DNA of 64,000 bases from Ceratobasidium sp. AG-K (Eukaryota > Basidiomycota > Agaricomycetes > Cantharellales > Ceratobasidiaceae), in assembly GCA_037039685.1 (NCBI GenBank), contig JAWNGF010000002.1, positions 3,844,001 to 3,908,000 on the forward strand. Reading direction: 5' to 3'. The position numbers and the translations under genes are program-made. Positions within the stretch are counted from its first letter, which is position 1. Every line of letters starts with the position of its first letter. The notes under the pieces are model-generated. The model was not told the DNA's origin. It worked only from the letters and a program-made list of their open reading frames with translations, and searched no databases. This document shows, piece after piece, positions 11,470 through 23,000 of the stretch.

Positions 11470-12621
11470 ATGTTCAACAAGCTCACTCTTGCTGCTGCTG
11501 TCGCTGCCCTCGTCGGTGAGGCATGGGGACACGGTCTCGTTTCCAACCCGCCCATCCGCACGGTACGTGTTTTACCTAGACTTATATGCGGGTTTCCTAA
11601 ATTAACATAATCTGTTTGTGCAGCCCGGTGATGCCTTCAAGAGCAACTGTGGTGATCAAATGTTCTACAACGTCCAGTCGGATCCCGCCGGCAACATCCA
11701 GCAGTTGAACCAGCTCAAGGCCTCCTCATTCAGCGCCTCTTCCTGCAACCTCAACCTTGCAAGGGTCTTCAGGTGCGCCTCGGTCACTATGATTTACCCT
11801 CATAAATCTAACAATTAATGTTTAGTTTGGCGACGTGCCCGCTGCCAACATCCAGTCGTACACTGGTGGCCAGGTTGTTCCTATCACTGCGGAGATCCGC
11901 GCCCCTCACACTGGCAGCGCCAACGTGTCAATCATTGACACCAGCGAGCAACTCGATCATCGGTTCTCCTTTGATTGTCTTCCCTGTGTATGCCAGCGTC
12001 ACGGCCCCGATCCCAGCCAACCAGACTCAGTTCAGCGTCACCATCCCCACCAACCTTGGCAGCAAGTGCGCAACCGCTGGTGCTTGCGTTATCCAGTGGT
12101 GGTGGGACGCTCCATCGATCGACCAGACCTGTGAGTCGTGACATCTTCCTTCTTGACTACCATAGATTTCTCATTCACGATTTACAGACGAGTCTTGCAT
12201 TGATTTCACCGTGAGCGGCTCTGGTTCGGCTCCGGCAGCGCTTCGACCACCGCTGCTGCCACTTCCGCTGCTGCCACTACTGCTGCCCCCGCCGAGACAT
12301 CCGCCGCCGAGACCTCCGTCGAGGCTGAACCTACCTCGACTGAGCCCGCCGCTGAGCCGACTACCACCGCTGCTGCTTCGGCTACCGCCGCTGCTCCCAC
12401 GACCACTGCTCAGGCCCCAGCCACCTCTGCTGCTCCCTGTGGCGGCAACACCTATGTCCGCCGTAACGCCAAGTATGCTCGCTGCGGTGGCAACGACTGG
12501 TTCTTCAGCACCACCTGCCCTGAGGGATTGACTTGCACCAAGTACAACGACGTGAGTGTGCCCATAATTTAATCCCAACCTAACTAACTCGCCTCCGCAG
12601 TGGTACTCTGCCTGCCTCTAA
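11470..12621 (+). CDS. Secreted copper LPMO candidate with C-terminal CBM1, frameshifted
   Basis: Probable lytic polysaccharide monooxygenase of the chitin-binding-type-4 fold (PF03067), most like the fungal AA16 group from memory; it would act on cellulose or chitin outside the cell. The signal peptide MFNKLTLAAAVAALVGEAWG leaves His as residue 1 (HGLVSNPPIRTPGDAF), and the second copper ligand is expected in IRAPHTG. A Ser/Thr/Ala-rich linker leads to a CBM1-like tail with CGGNDWFFSTTCPEGLTC and a final WYSACL. Introns lie at about 11562-11623, 11773-11825, 12131-12188 and 12552-12600. Homology shifts frame near 11756-11761, near 11940-11948 and near 12224-12231, so the gene as given would not make the full protein. 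Sequence error or decay remain open. Confidence 0.75.
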
Positions 12622-13572
12622 GCATTGAGTTGAGCCTCCGTGCGTAAAGCTTCTAGAACCTCAGCCATGCAATCGTCACGATCCGGTCATCAGTGTCAAC
12701 TCTAGCTGTGGTTCACTTTCTTTGTACGTACCAAGCTAGTTCTTGGCGCGTTTGTGGACTATGTATGCACGTTCGATTATCATATTTTGTCGTACCCTCC
12801 ACCTTTTTTACGTTCTTTGCGGATCATCCCCAAAGTCATCTGAGTGATTGCCCTTAAACTAGGGACCCCTGAAAAATGCGGGGATCTCGAGTGTGGGGTA
12901 GTGGCATGGCAGTGACTTCTCGGCTTGCCCATTTGTGTCTTCATTTGCGTCACAAGGTTGTTCACCTGCATGCTCGGCCTTGCAGGCAATAATTTTGGTC
13001 GGTCAGGTGCAATGTTCCGCCCGGTTAATCCAATACATCACAACAACGGAGGTCGTCACTGAGATCGAAAATTTGCCATTCTTGGACCATGTGGTAGACG
13101 GAATATGCGATGCGCTTGTGAGATCTCGGGGAGGGGGAATCACAAGGCTAAAGAAATGAAAGTAGCCGTGGAAAGACCCCGCATACAGACAGTTGCTCTT
13201 CAGTCAAACCCCCTCCTGTGAGCGCACTGTGAGCGATACCGACGTTGTCCCACAACCTCCACCTCGATTCGCCGAGCCGGAGAGCGTGCGTGGGCCGACT
13301 CCGGCGCCATTGGATGACGCAGCGCGCAGAATGTGTCAGATTCTGATTTGTAACCTAGTTCCACCGAATTGCAAATTTGCAAGACTTTTTGCCAATCTTC
13401 AATGACTGAGCACGCCATTCGTGCGTGCGATCACTAATGATTACTGTAAAGACCGGGTCCATGCTAGCTCCCAATTGAGAAATATGTATAAAAGACTGTG
13501 GCCAGCTCACCACTCTCCCCACATCCGCCCTCTCCTCACATCACATCTACACTCCATATACCTACCTTTGAC
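12622..13572. other. Intergenic, no gene recognised
   Basis: About 950 bp between the LPMO and cystathionine gamma-lyase genes. It contains short open frames without recognisable homology; the last 90 bp carry the downstream gene's TATA box. Confidence 0.6.
13487..13493 (+). promoter_or_regulatory. TATA box of the cystathionine gamma-lyase gene
   Basis: TATAAAA 80 nt upstream of the ATG at 13573, followed by a C-rich leader (CTCTCCCCACATCC). Confidence 0.6.
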
Positions 13573-15220
13573 ATGTCTCATTCCCAAGCTGGATTCGGCA
13601 CTCGGGCTATTCACGTCGGCGCCGAGGCTAATGCTGAAACTGGTGCTGTTATTGCGCCCATTTCTCTGAGCACGACCTACAAGCAGGACGGCATTGGAAA
13701 GCACAAGGTGAGCTTTACAACAGCGGGGTTCAACCGATAACTCACAGAGCCCGTAGGGATATGAATATTCTCGCTCTGGTAACCCCAACCGCGACCAGCT
13801 CGAGCGCTTGCTTGCGTCCATCGAGGCAGGCGGAGGTGACGCCGTCGCGTTCTCCTCTGGGTCAGCTACCACAGCGACCGTTCTTCAGTCTCTTGGGCCC
13901 AACGCACACATCGTCAGCGTCAACGATGTCTATGGTGGAACTTTTCGGTACGTGTGGCGCTCTCCGTGTCTGAAATTATGATTACTGAAATGTTACGTCT
14001 TATAGCTATATGACCCGTGTGGCAAAGGAGAACCAGGGATTGGAGACTACGTTTGTGGATCTCGAGAAGAGCTCCGATGAGGAAATAACCGCAAGTTTCC
14101 GCGAGAATACCAAGGTACGTCGATGCTTATATTCTTGGTGATCTCCTGACTAATACTTTTGTCCACAGCTGATCTGGATCGAGTCCCCCACGAACCCCAC
14201 TTTGCGACTGATCGACGTTGGGCGTGTAGTTCGTCTCGCTCGCGCACATCCCTCGAACCCGCTCGTGTTGGTCGACAATACTTTCTTGTCCCCCTACTAC
14301 TCTTCCCCGCTTCTCCTCGGTGCTGATGCCGTTGTGCACAGTCTGACCAAGTATATCAATGGTCACTCCGATGTCGTCATGGGAGCCCTCATCGTTCCCT
14401 CTGCATCGACCCATCCCCGCGCCGCCGCCTTTGCCGAGCGTACTCGCTTCCTGCAAAACGCCACTGGAGCCGTGCCGAGCCCTCATGACTGCTGGCTAGC
14501 ACACCGTGGAGCCAAGACCCTACATCTCCGCATGCAAGCTCACGGACGCAATGCTCTCAAAATTGCCGCTTACTTGCAATCGATTGCCGGTCCCGAGTCG
14601 GCAGTCGAGAGTGTTACCTACCCTGGTTTGGCCTCTCATCCTCGTCACGAGCTCGCTCTTAGGCAGCTCTCCCCGCACGCAAAGAAGTTTATCGAGGGTC
14701 TTTCCCACAGGGAAACCGCCGCGGGCGTTCCATTCGGCGGCATGATCAGCTTCAGGATCGCGGGTGGACTCGACACCGCCGAGGCATTCTTGGTCAACAG
14801 CCAGTACTTTACTTTGGCTGAAAGCCTTGGTGGGGTTGAGAGTTTGGGTGAAGTGCCGGCGAGCATGACTCACGGAGTAAGTATATTTTTATGCTTGACT
14901 CGGATCCGATACTGAAGCACTTTTCGTAGTCTATCCCAGAAGCCGAGCGCGCTGCATTGGGAATCACTCCCAACCTAATCCGCCTTAGTGTGGGTGTCGA
15001 GGACGCAGATGACCTCATTGCCGACATTCAACAGGCTCTCAAGATTGCTGTTCCTCACGCGGTCATCCCTGAGATCCTTGCCATCGACACACCCGAGTCG
15101 AGCCGCAGTGTCAACGACACCCCTGAAGGCAGCGTTCCTGCCACTCCATCGGATGCACTCCCTGCTCCACCTCTGAGCGCGTCGCTCAAGCTTGAGCAGA
15201 TCACTCAGATTAGTTGCTAG
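13573..15220 (+). CDS. CYS3: Cystathionine gamma-lyase, PLP-dependent transsulfuration enzyme
   Basis: Cleaves cystathionine to cysteine, ammonia and 2-oxobutyrate in the cytosol. Five exons (13573-13707, 13757-13947, 14006-14114, 14169-14876, 14930-15220) give 477 residues with no break. Landmarks: [10 protein letters not shown] near the start, [34 protein letters not shown], the PLP lysine in [11 protein letters not shown], and [16 protein letters not shown] near the C-terminus. Yeast Cys3 is 394 residues; the excess is largely a tail of about 50-60 residues, rich in Ser, Pro and Thr ([14 protein letters not shown]) and ending QITQISC. Cystathionine gamma-synthase is the main alternative because the families are close; the motif pattern favours the lyase. 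Confidence 0.88.
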
Positions 15221-16331
15221 GTTATTCGTCACGCTTTGAACCTGCATAGATTTCTTGGTGCTATATGGTTGTTCATTTGTACTTCTTACTTATGCTTTTC
15301 GAGGACACTATAATACTACATTAATATGAATAAAGTCATTTCAAAGTTATCTATGAGTGAGACCGAGAACTTCAACATACGACAAATGGATGTCAATTCA
15401 CTTAAAGTATGAATACACCCCGATGTTGTGCTGCCAACAACTCCCTCAGCAAACCAGCGGGCGCCTAAACGCATCCCACCACCTCCCACACCCCCACCCT
15501 CTTGCATCTTATTGACCGAAGCGTAGATTCTACGCCATCTCATTCGCACAATCAATAAAGAAGGCTAATAATAGGGACTCCATAAATAAACTCGCTGTTC
15601 ACCATGGTCAAGAGATGTGACGGAACCATGCGCTCCCCTTCTCTTCTTCCCCTCTGCGGTTCTTTTGGCATCACGCGAACTTGGACTACCACCAAGACCG
15701 CCTTTGAAGTACCGAAAACCGCCGCATGAGATTGCAAAAATAGGCAAAAACATCGTGTCAAGCGTCACTCAATGTCGGGTGCCATGTGGTACCGTCTTGC
15801 CTGTCCGAAACATCGAGATTAGACGACCAGCTGTATCTGTGTGGTTTGGTTGAATCCTTCTTGTGGTGAGTAGACGGATCGTAGACTCGCGGATCCGATT
15901 TGGCCAATTAGCGTGCCGCAGTATAACTTTTTTCGTTGACCACAGGCTATATCAACTCCATATCCAGCATCAATATACCGGAGTTTACTATAAGGTCCTA
16001 CGTCTACTGGCGGACAGTCTTGTGGTCGACTTTGCACATGTATTCTCGGCATTTGCATTTGCCAGTGCCGACTGCTCAAGCGACCTGTTCGTTACTGGAG
16101 CTATTTTTGAACACTCGCCATGCGTTTCTAGACAGAGCTCGTGTCCCGACCCCCTTCCCGTGGAATCGGCATTCATCATTCTGCTTCGATTTGCCAACGA
16201 ACCATATGCTAGTCCGGTAGGGAGAGGAATGACGATTGTCGATGACCAAGGTAGAATCGAGTATAAAACCCGCTACTCAGCACCCTCTAACGACATCGAC
16301 TCAGCTGCGTTCACTTTATAAGACCCCAGTC
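15221..16331. other. Intergenic, no gene recognised
   Basis: About 1.1 kb between the lyase and protease genes. The left part is AT-rich, as expected for a terminator (TATGAATAAAGTC near 15326). The remaining short open frames have no recognisable product. Confidence 0.55.
16262..16268 (+). promoter_or_regulatory. TATA box of the aspartic protease gene
   Basis: TATAAAA 64 nt before the ATG at 16332. Confidence 0.6.
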
Positions 16332-17838
16332 ATGATCACTTCCATTGCTATTGCCACACTAGCTATTGCTAGCTCGGTCGTCGCCGCGCCGACAGAGACC
16401 AAATCAATCGCCATCCCCCTGCACAAGCGTGGCGCGCCCCTATCCAAGGACGGAGTCGTCATCGGTTCCGCACTGGCTCGTCAGGTTGCTCGTGTCCAGG
16501 GGTACGTTCCTAACCTTGTTCAGATCTTGCATTTCTAACCCATACCGGATCTAGCAAATATTCACGCGGCAACGCAGCTTACAAGGCCAAGACCGGTCTT
16601 GACCTTTTCTCGGGTGTCAAGTCGTTGAACAAGCGTCAGAAAGAGGCCCTTACGGACGAACAGGATGAACGTTAGTCCAGTCGCTCCCACTATTATACGT
16701 ACCCCTGATTCACATAACTATATCCAGTTTGGGCTGGCACAATCAGCATTGGTACACCGGCCCAGTCGTTCCTGATCGATTTCGATACGTGAGTGCCTGC
16801 TGATGGGTGATTGTTCAGGTGAACTCAACTCAACTTTCCTGATAGCGGATCTGCGGATCTCTGGGTTCCGTCCTCGTCTTGCACGACCTCGGGGTGCTCT
16901 CCCCATAGCAAGTATAGCTCGACCAAGTCTTCAACGAGCAGCAAGAAGAGCGGCACCTTTAGCATCCAGTATGGTGATGGCTCTACCGCATCTGGGCCAA
17001 TCTATGCCGACATTGTCACGGTCGCTGGGCTTAGTGCTACTGGGTAAGTGTTTTGAGCCAATCACATTACACATACTAACGCATTCATCTAGTCAATACT
17101 TCTCGCCTGTTACCTCTGAGTCGTCGTCGTTTTCGTCCGACCCCAGCGATGGAATCTTGGGCCTCGCATTCTCTTCCATATCCTCCATTGGTGCCCCGAC
17201 CTTGATCGAAAATCTGTACTCGCAGGGCAAGATTTCTGCCCCCACGTTTGGCTTCCGTCTTGCATCCTCAGGCTCCGAGCTTTATCTTGGTGGCGCCGAT
17301 ACCGCCAAGTACACCGGTACCATTACTTGGGTGTCACTCACTTCCAAGACATACTGGCTCACCACCGGATCTTCAAGTGTTGGTTCCACGGTGGGCTACT
17401 CTGGTGCCATGATCATCGACTCGGGTACCACTCTTGTCGTTGGCCCAACTTCCTCTGTCAAGGCCTGGTGGAGCAAGGTTCCTGGTTACGGAACTTGCAG
17501 TACTTCGGTTTGCGGCGCCAGTGGCTACTATACCTACCCTTGTGCCAGCCCACCGAGCGTCAGCTTCACATTCAACGGACGCACTTTCCCGGTTTCCGCC
17601 ACAGATTTCAGTCGTGAGTCATACCGTTGCTTCTATTCGTAGTGGGTAGCGAACTAACCGCGCATATACTCGCTCAGTGGGAACCACCGATGATACTGGC
17701 AAGACTTGCGTTGGCGCTATCGTCGGCACAAGCGGCGTTCCCGATAACGCCTGGATTGTTGGAGACACTTTCATGAAGAACGTCTATACCGTTTTTGACG
17801 AGTCCAACTCGCGGGTTGGCTTTGCTACCCCTGTCTAA
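16332..17838 (+). CDS. Secreted pepsin-type aspartic protease (A1 family)
   Basis: Extracellular or vacuolar acid endopeptidase. The start MITSIAIATLAIASSVVAAP is a signal peptide, followed by a propeptide of about 80 residues (KSIAIPLHKRG, KSLNKRQKEALTDEQ). The mature enzyme opens with LWAGTISIGTPAQSF. The first catalytic motif is DFDTGSADLW, the flap is YGDGSTASG, and the second catalytic motif is IIDSGTTLVVGP; a disulfide pair is likely around CSTSVCG and PCASP. The C-terminus WIVGDTFMKNVYTVFDESNSRVGFA is the conserved family end. Six exons are joined by short introns (for example 16501-16554, 17045-17093, 17613-17679) with no frameshift. Length is about 410 residues, normal for fungal pepsins. 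Confidence 0.92.
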
Positions 17839-18603
17839 AGGGTTAGGTCTTCTCCAATACCTGGAACATAGACTGTTGTTTTGTAGAGTGATCCAAAACA
17901 AATAATCAATAATTCTCATTCAAAAGATCTTGATATTCGTAAGCCAACATTTTTAGTTTCCGATTGTATGGGTTCCCTGTCGACACCTCGCTCTTGTCTT
18001 CCGTGGGTTAGTTCGCGGTCTTATTACACATCTTTCCAAAATCGAAAACTTCATCCGACACCTCGAGCAGCCAAACAAACATTTCACCACTCACACCATC
18101 CTCGTTTGAGCTGGCCCACTGTTACTGCCGTGATTACACCGATGAGCCACAAATGAGCCATATAAGGCTAGCCACCATCAGACACGCATTTGCCCCTACC
18201 CTGGTCCTCGTTTCAACCGTACGATATGAAATCCGTTCGTACTATATTGTCGCAGATAGGTACACAAGTGGCACATATGAGTGCAATGATTCGCCCGACT
18301 AGAACGACGCGAAGGCCGATCAATGCTTCCATCCCCCTTAGAGGGATCAGGGCTGGCCTTCACGGGCGTGATTGGGCGTGAACGAGCATTGTATTGATAA
18401 CCAAATAAAAGATAGAGGAACGAGTGTACAAGAGCGACCAAATGTTGCCCAAAACATATTGGAAGCTATCAGAAATCAACTAGCTAATCATACATGTAGT
18501 TTTTTGTAAGATATTTGTAAATGGGATATAATAAAACAGTGAAGATGATGGGTGACGAAAGGATGGAGAAGCGATTGTTGCACTCAGAAGTGATGTAAGT
18601 CTT
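17839..18603. other. Intergenic between convergent genes
   Basis: About 765 bp between the 3' ends of the aspartic protease and the NmrA-like gene. It contains AT-rich 3' sequence and no recognisable gene. Confidence 0.55.
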
Positions 18604-20032
18604 CTAAGCTGCCGAAGTTTCTGAGAAGTGTTCTCGAGTCTGAACACACTGGATGAGCATCGCTGGATGCGCTGGTGGGACCTCTACATGCTCAATCGCA
18701 AAGTCTCTCCATGTTTGCCGGTTAGGATGGAGTCGACGAGCCAAATCCACATCGAGCTTTGGTCGGACTCCATTGTATACATCTATCCACCACTTGAACC
18801 TGGTATCCCAAGGCTAATCAGTGTGTTGAACGCAATTTCCAGCTCATGTGACTCACGCGCTCCAGGCTTCAAGAAGGAAAGGTTGGTCCCGCAAGGCAAG
18901 GAAGTCTTCATACGTAACTTCCTGGATTTTGACCGGCGTACTATACATTGAACCTGTGTTATTTGGGCGTGCCAAGAGAGCAACGGCAATAAATTCCACT
19001 CACCCAGTAACCTCAGCAAAAATCTCAGCGTACTGCCGCGGCGAAACGGATTCGTTCGCGATACGCATATCTTGGCCAACCCATTCCGAAGGGGTTTTGA
19101 AACCAGCTAGTACCTTAGAGGAGCAAAAGGTCAGGCCCAGTGGTCACCTTGGGTGCTTCAGAGCTTACGTAGGCCCCAATGTCCTTGGGGGATACACTTG
19201 GGATGGGTATGTCCGTCGGAAACGGAAGGTAAAAGTGCCATCCTCCAGTTTTCAGGTCACGTTTGAGAGCGTCGAAAAGGAAGATGTTGCCATAGTACCA
19301 TGAGGTATAGAACAGGGTGTATGGTACTCCGGACTTTCGCAAATACGCTGCAGCTTCGGCTCTTCAAAGAAATCAATATTAAAACATCCTCAAGGTATCA
19401 GCAAACGACTTACTTGTATTTGATCACAGGAACGTCTACCGCGTCACCAGTCCTGTAACCTATGTGAGCACTATGCTGTCCGACCTAACCCATAATACTT
19501 ACGACATGACAACGTGCTTTATTCCTTCTGTCTTTGCTGCGTCAACAATGTTGAACCCTTGCTGAGCTTCCTTTTCAAAAGCTTCATAGTAGTCAGTCAC
19601 TCCAAAGACACCATAGCAGCCTAAGTGTAGTCGATAACGTTTAGCAAACCCTATCTCTGTAATGGATCAGACATGCCTTTGAATGCTCTACACAGAGAAG
19701 CGAGGTCGTCGTAGTCGGCTTGAACCACTTCAACACCCAGACTAGCGATCTCTGTGGATAAACAATCAATGAAAGGTACTAAGGTGAGTAACTGAATTTA
19801 ATGATTGCGTACCTTTGGCATGGGCAGAATGAGGTTTTCGTGTCAACCCACGTACTGCAAATCTCCCGTCGCGCAAGAGATGCTTCACGACACTTCCACC
19901 TTGGACCCCTGGACAACAATCAGGATCAACGATCAAATATACATCATAAATGTCAAGCTAAGGGCTTGAGCTGTGTCACCCACCTGTGGCTCCACACACA
20001 GCAATAATAGGTTTATCAGTAGACGAGGTCAT
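18604..20032 (-). CDS. NmrA-like NAD(P)-binding protein, copy 1
   Basis: Atypical short-chain dehydrogenase of the NmrA/HSCARG group, which senses NAD(P) or reduces small molecules; the specific role is unknown. From MTSSTDKPIIAVCGATG the cofactor loop GATGVQGGSVV spans intron 1. Next come VRGLTRKP, EVVQADYDD, GCYGVFGVTDYYEAF, VVMSTGDAV, then YLRKSGVPYTLFYTSWYYGNIFLFDAL, PFPTDIPIPSVSPKDIGAYV and a C-terminus around FKWWIDVYNG. Introns are short; one of them (after AFKG) starts with GC rather than GT, since only AG/GCATGT gives the frame that matches the paralogue. The final exon ends in TAG at 18604-18606. Copy 2 lies at 43.3 kb in the opposite orientation with the same intron positions. No frameshift was seen. 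Confidence 0.85.
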
Positions 20033-23000
20033 GGCAAGGAAGAGGAGCGGGGTGAATGAAGGCGGAGAGACCTCCGGCCGCGCGACTTTATGGCACGATT
20101 TTAGGGCTGTTGGAGGATGCTTGCATTTTCAGTCGGCCATCGACAGACCCTTGACCGGCAAAATTCTATCAAGACGCAAACCTTGGCTTCCATGACCTAT
20201 TCGTCTGTCCAAAAGAGGGCGCGGACCTAGCCTAAACCATCCAACCATCCGCTTGGGACGGAGAGGAAGAATTTGATATGGCGCGTCTCAATTCGTCCAA
20301 GTGGATGATCCAAACATAACACCCTGCCGATCCGATGTGCAGAGCCAGCCTCGTCGGCAGTTGAATACCGTATACTGGTATGTGCGCTTCATCATACCAT
20401 GCTCGAAATGGTAGGTCAGGTAGCTATTTATGAGGCTATTTATGAAGCCGCGCGACACCATGGTCCGCACGAATGAGATGTCTCTTGTCCCACAAATTTG
20501 TGGCGCTATCCAGCCCCAGACTCTGACCGTCTATAGCACCGTCAGCAACAGAGTTTGAGATTGTTCGACCAAAGCCAGCCACATCTTGATCGTAGTACGG
20601 AGATACAGGTGATACCCGGTGACTTATGCACCTTTTGCCAGAATCATCACGAAGCTAGGCTGTGATGCAATGAATGATATGGAAAGGTTTAACACGTGTG
20701 TAGTCTAATTCACTAGTTAAATCAACCAGAGTTACGAATTGCTGTTTGTTCGTATATGTATGAGTATCGCGCTGTCCCGGTCTCGATATCAACGACCACA
20801 CGTGAGTGGAAAAAGTAATCCGTTATCGTAACTACAAATATCAAATGCCTGCTTCACGCCATGACAGCGTCCAAGGGGAATAAAGTAGCCTTGTAACTGT
20901 CGGTTCTGACGGGTGTGGCTTGTTCAACCGGAAGAAGTGTGCCTCGAATCCCTGAATCCAACTAGCACTACGCACGGTGCTTACATTTGCCCCCCCAGTC
21001 ATTCCTATGACTGAAGCCTGGAAACGATTCGGTATGTGAATTGCAAGTACGAGATGTGGTACCTGGGCAGCTGGGCTGGTAAATGCACCCATAATCTACC
21101 AGTCGTCGTGCGCACCTTGGCGCAGCGGTCGGCCTTGCCTCGCTCTGCACGGCATTAGACGCGGACGCGCGCGTTTCGCGTCGGCTTGAATCCTCGGAGT
21201 CGAACAACATATCGAGATATAAATTTATTGGGGTACGTGTGAAGGTCCGTGTAGGCTAAATGTAGTAGGCACTTTACTTACGTCCACAATTGACTTGGTG
21301 TGCCACATTACGCCCCCAAATTCCCTAATGCCTGCTCAAATCTGTGATAAACTATAGCTGAGACGTGCGCAATTACATGCTTGTAATCAATCAATCAATT
21401 AACCCCACATTCGATGGGTTTTTTATGATCGTCTTGGGCCCAGCCCGCGCGGTGCCGATGCGAATTCTCCGTCACGTCGTCCAAAACACCGGTATATTCA
21501 TCCCTAAATACTGAATTATTATGCTCCGAAGGGCTTTTAATCACTCTCGGGCGTACCGGTGAGGGCATACGAGGTACTCCCCATGGGAGCAAGGTGCAAG
21601 GTTGGCCGCGCCTTTTCAGCCATATCTCGGCTAATATTCATTTCATCGAACGGTCGGGGCACTTTAATTAACAAGTGTTGACAACGTTAGGTCAGCATCC
21701 ACGACTAAGGATACTTTCAGTATCGTTCACAAATATAGCTAATTTAATGGGTAACCCTCTATACATTTTACTAACGTGTTTCGTAAAACACGTGGGATTA
21801 GTGTGGCTGGGAGAAATGGAGTAGAACACGCATTTGCGGAGTGTTGTATGACCTTCTCAATTTCATTTACAGTAAAACAACCTCAACACCCCCGTGCTTG
21901 AGGTTGGACATGGCTTACTAGGCGCTCTAGTCCCAGCATGGAAGAGTTTAACTTATTGATCGATAAGGTAAGTCAAAGATTTATGCGACCACCAATTATG
22001 CCAACCAGACAGGTTGGAGTTCCACGGTATATGAATTTGGTCGTTTGTCCTGCTCGTAATGCCGTGTCTTACTATCTGACATGCCCCCCAAGTGCTCACC
22101 ACCCAAGTGAATTCACTTACAATAGCTGGACAGGTATAAGCAACTTAGTGAGAGGGTAAGGCTCCTCGTGGAGCCTTCTTGCCGTTTTTGGTGCACATGG
22201 ACAGCTGAACCGGGGCAACCCCCTATCTCTCTTTTATCTGGTGGTGGTTGCCGCCTGTAAGGAGTTCTGGACCTGTCCGCGATTGTCACGCACGCCTCCA
22301 GAACATTCACCCTACAAGCGAAAGGCGTGAAAACTTTGGTACACCAATTTTACAAACATCAGGTGTGAAAGCATGCTATAAAAATAAATAAATAAAAGTA
22401 CGAGGAATATACCAGGGCGCGATCCATCGGTTGGTGAGGCTGGCCATACCACTTAGGGACGTAAATAGTGGGTAGTCAACCTTGTATCATGCTTATTGTA
22501 ATAATACCGTATCCTACAACAGGTCCAAGTCGAGCATAGCAACGTTTTATAATGCTTGTTCCATCACCTAATTTTAGTGTAGCCTACCAGTGTATGAGGC
22601 CGATGACGAGGTTCGTGACCAAGGGAGTGGATGACTTACTTCGGGTATCTCCGAAGCGGGCGGTGTTACAAGCGGGACCACCGCGTCCGGGGTGAGCAAT
22701 AAGCCTTCTTTACCGTTTAATTCGGCAGCCAAGAGACCGCACTGTAAGGTGCCGCATACCTCGAGTCGGCAATACAATTCCAATGGGATGAAATATCTCA
22801 CTGCCGGATGGCTGTCAAACGATAGCGTGTAGTTCGGGCACTCCCGGAGTGTGTGAGGGGTACAGTAGCGTTAGCCGGAGGAAGCATTTATCCATGCATT
22901 TTGGGGTGAAGTGTAACCTGTAGCAGGATAGTAGCGAGGAGTGCAAGATGGTCGATGATCATGTGATCGTGAGACAGGATCGGCGCGTCGATGTCGATCA

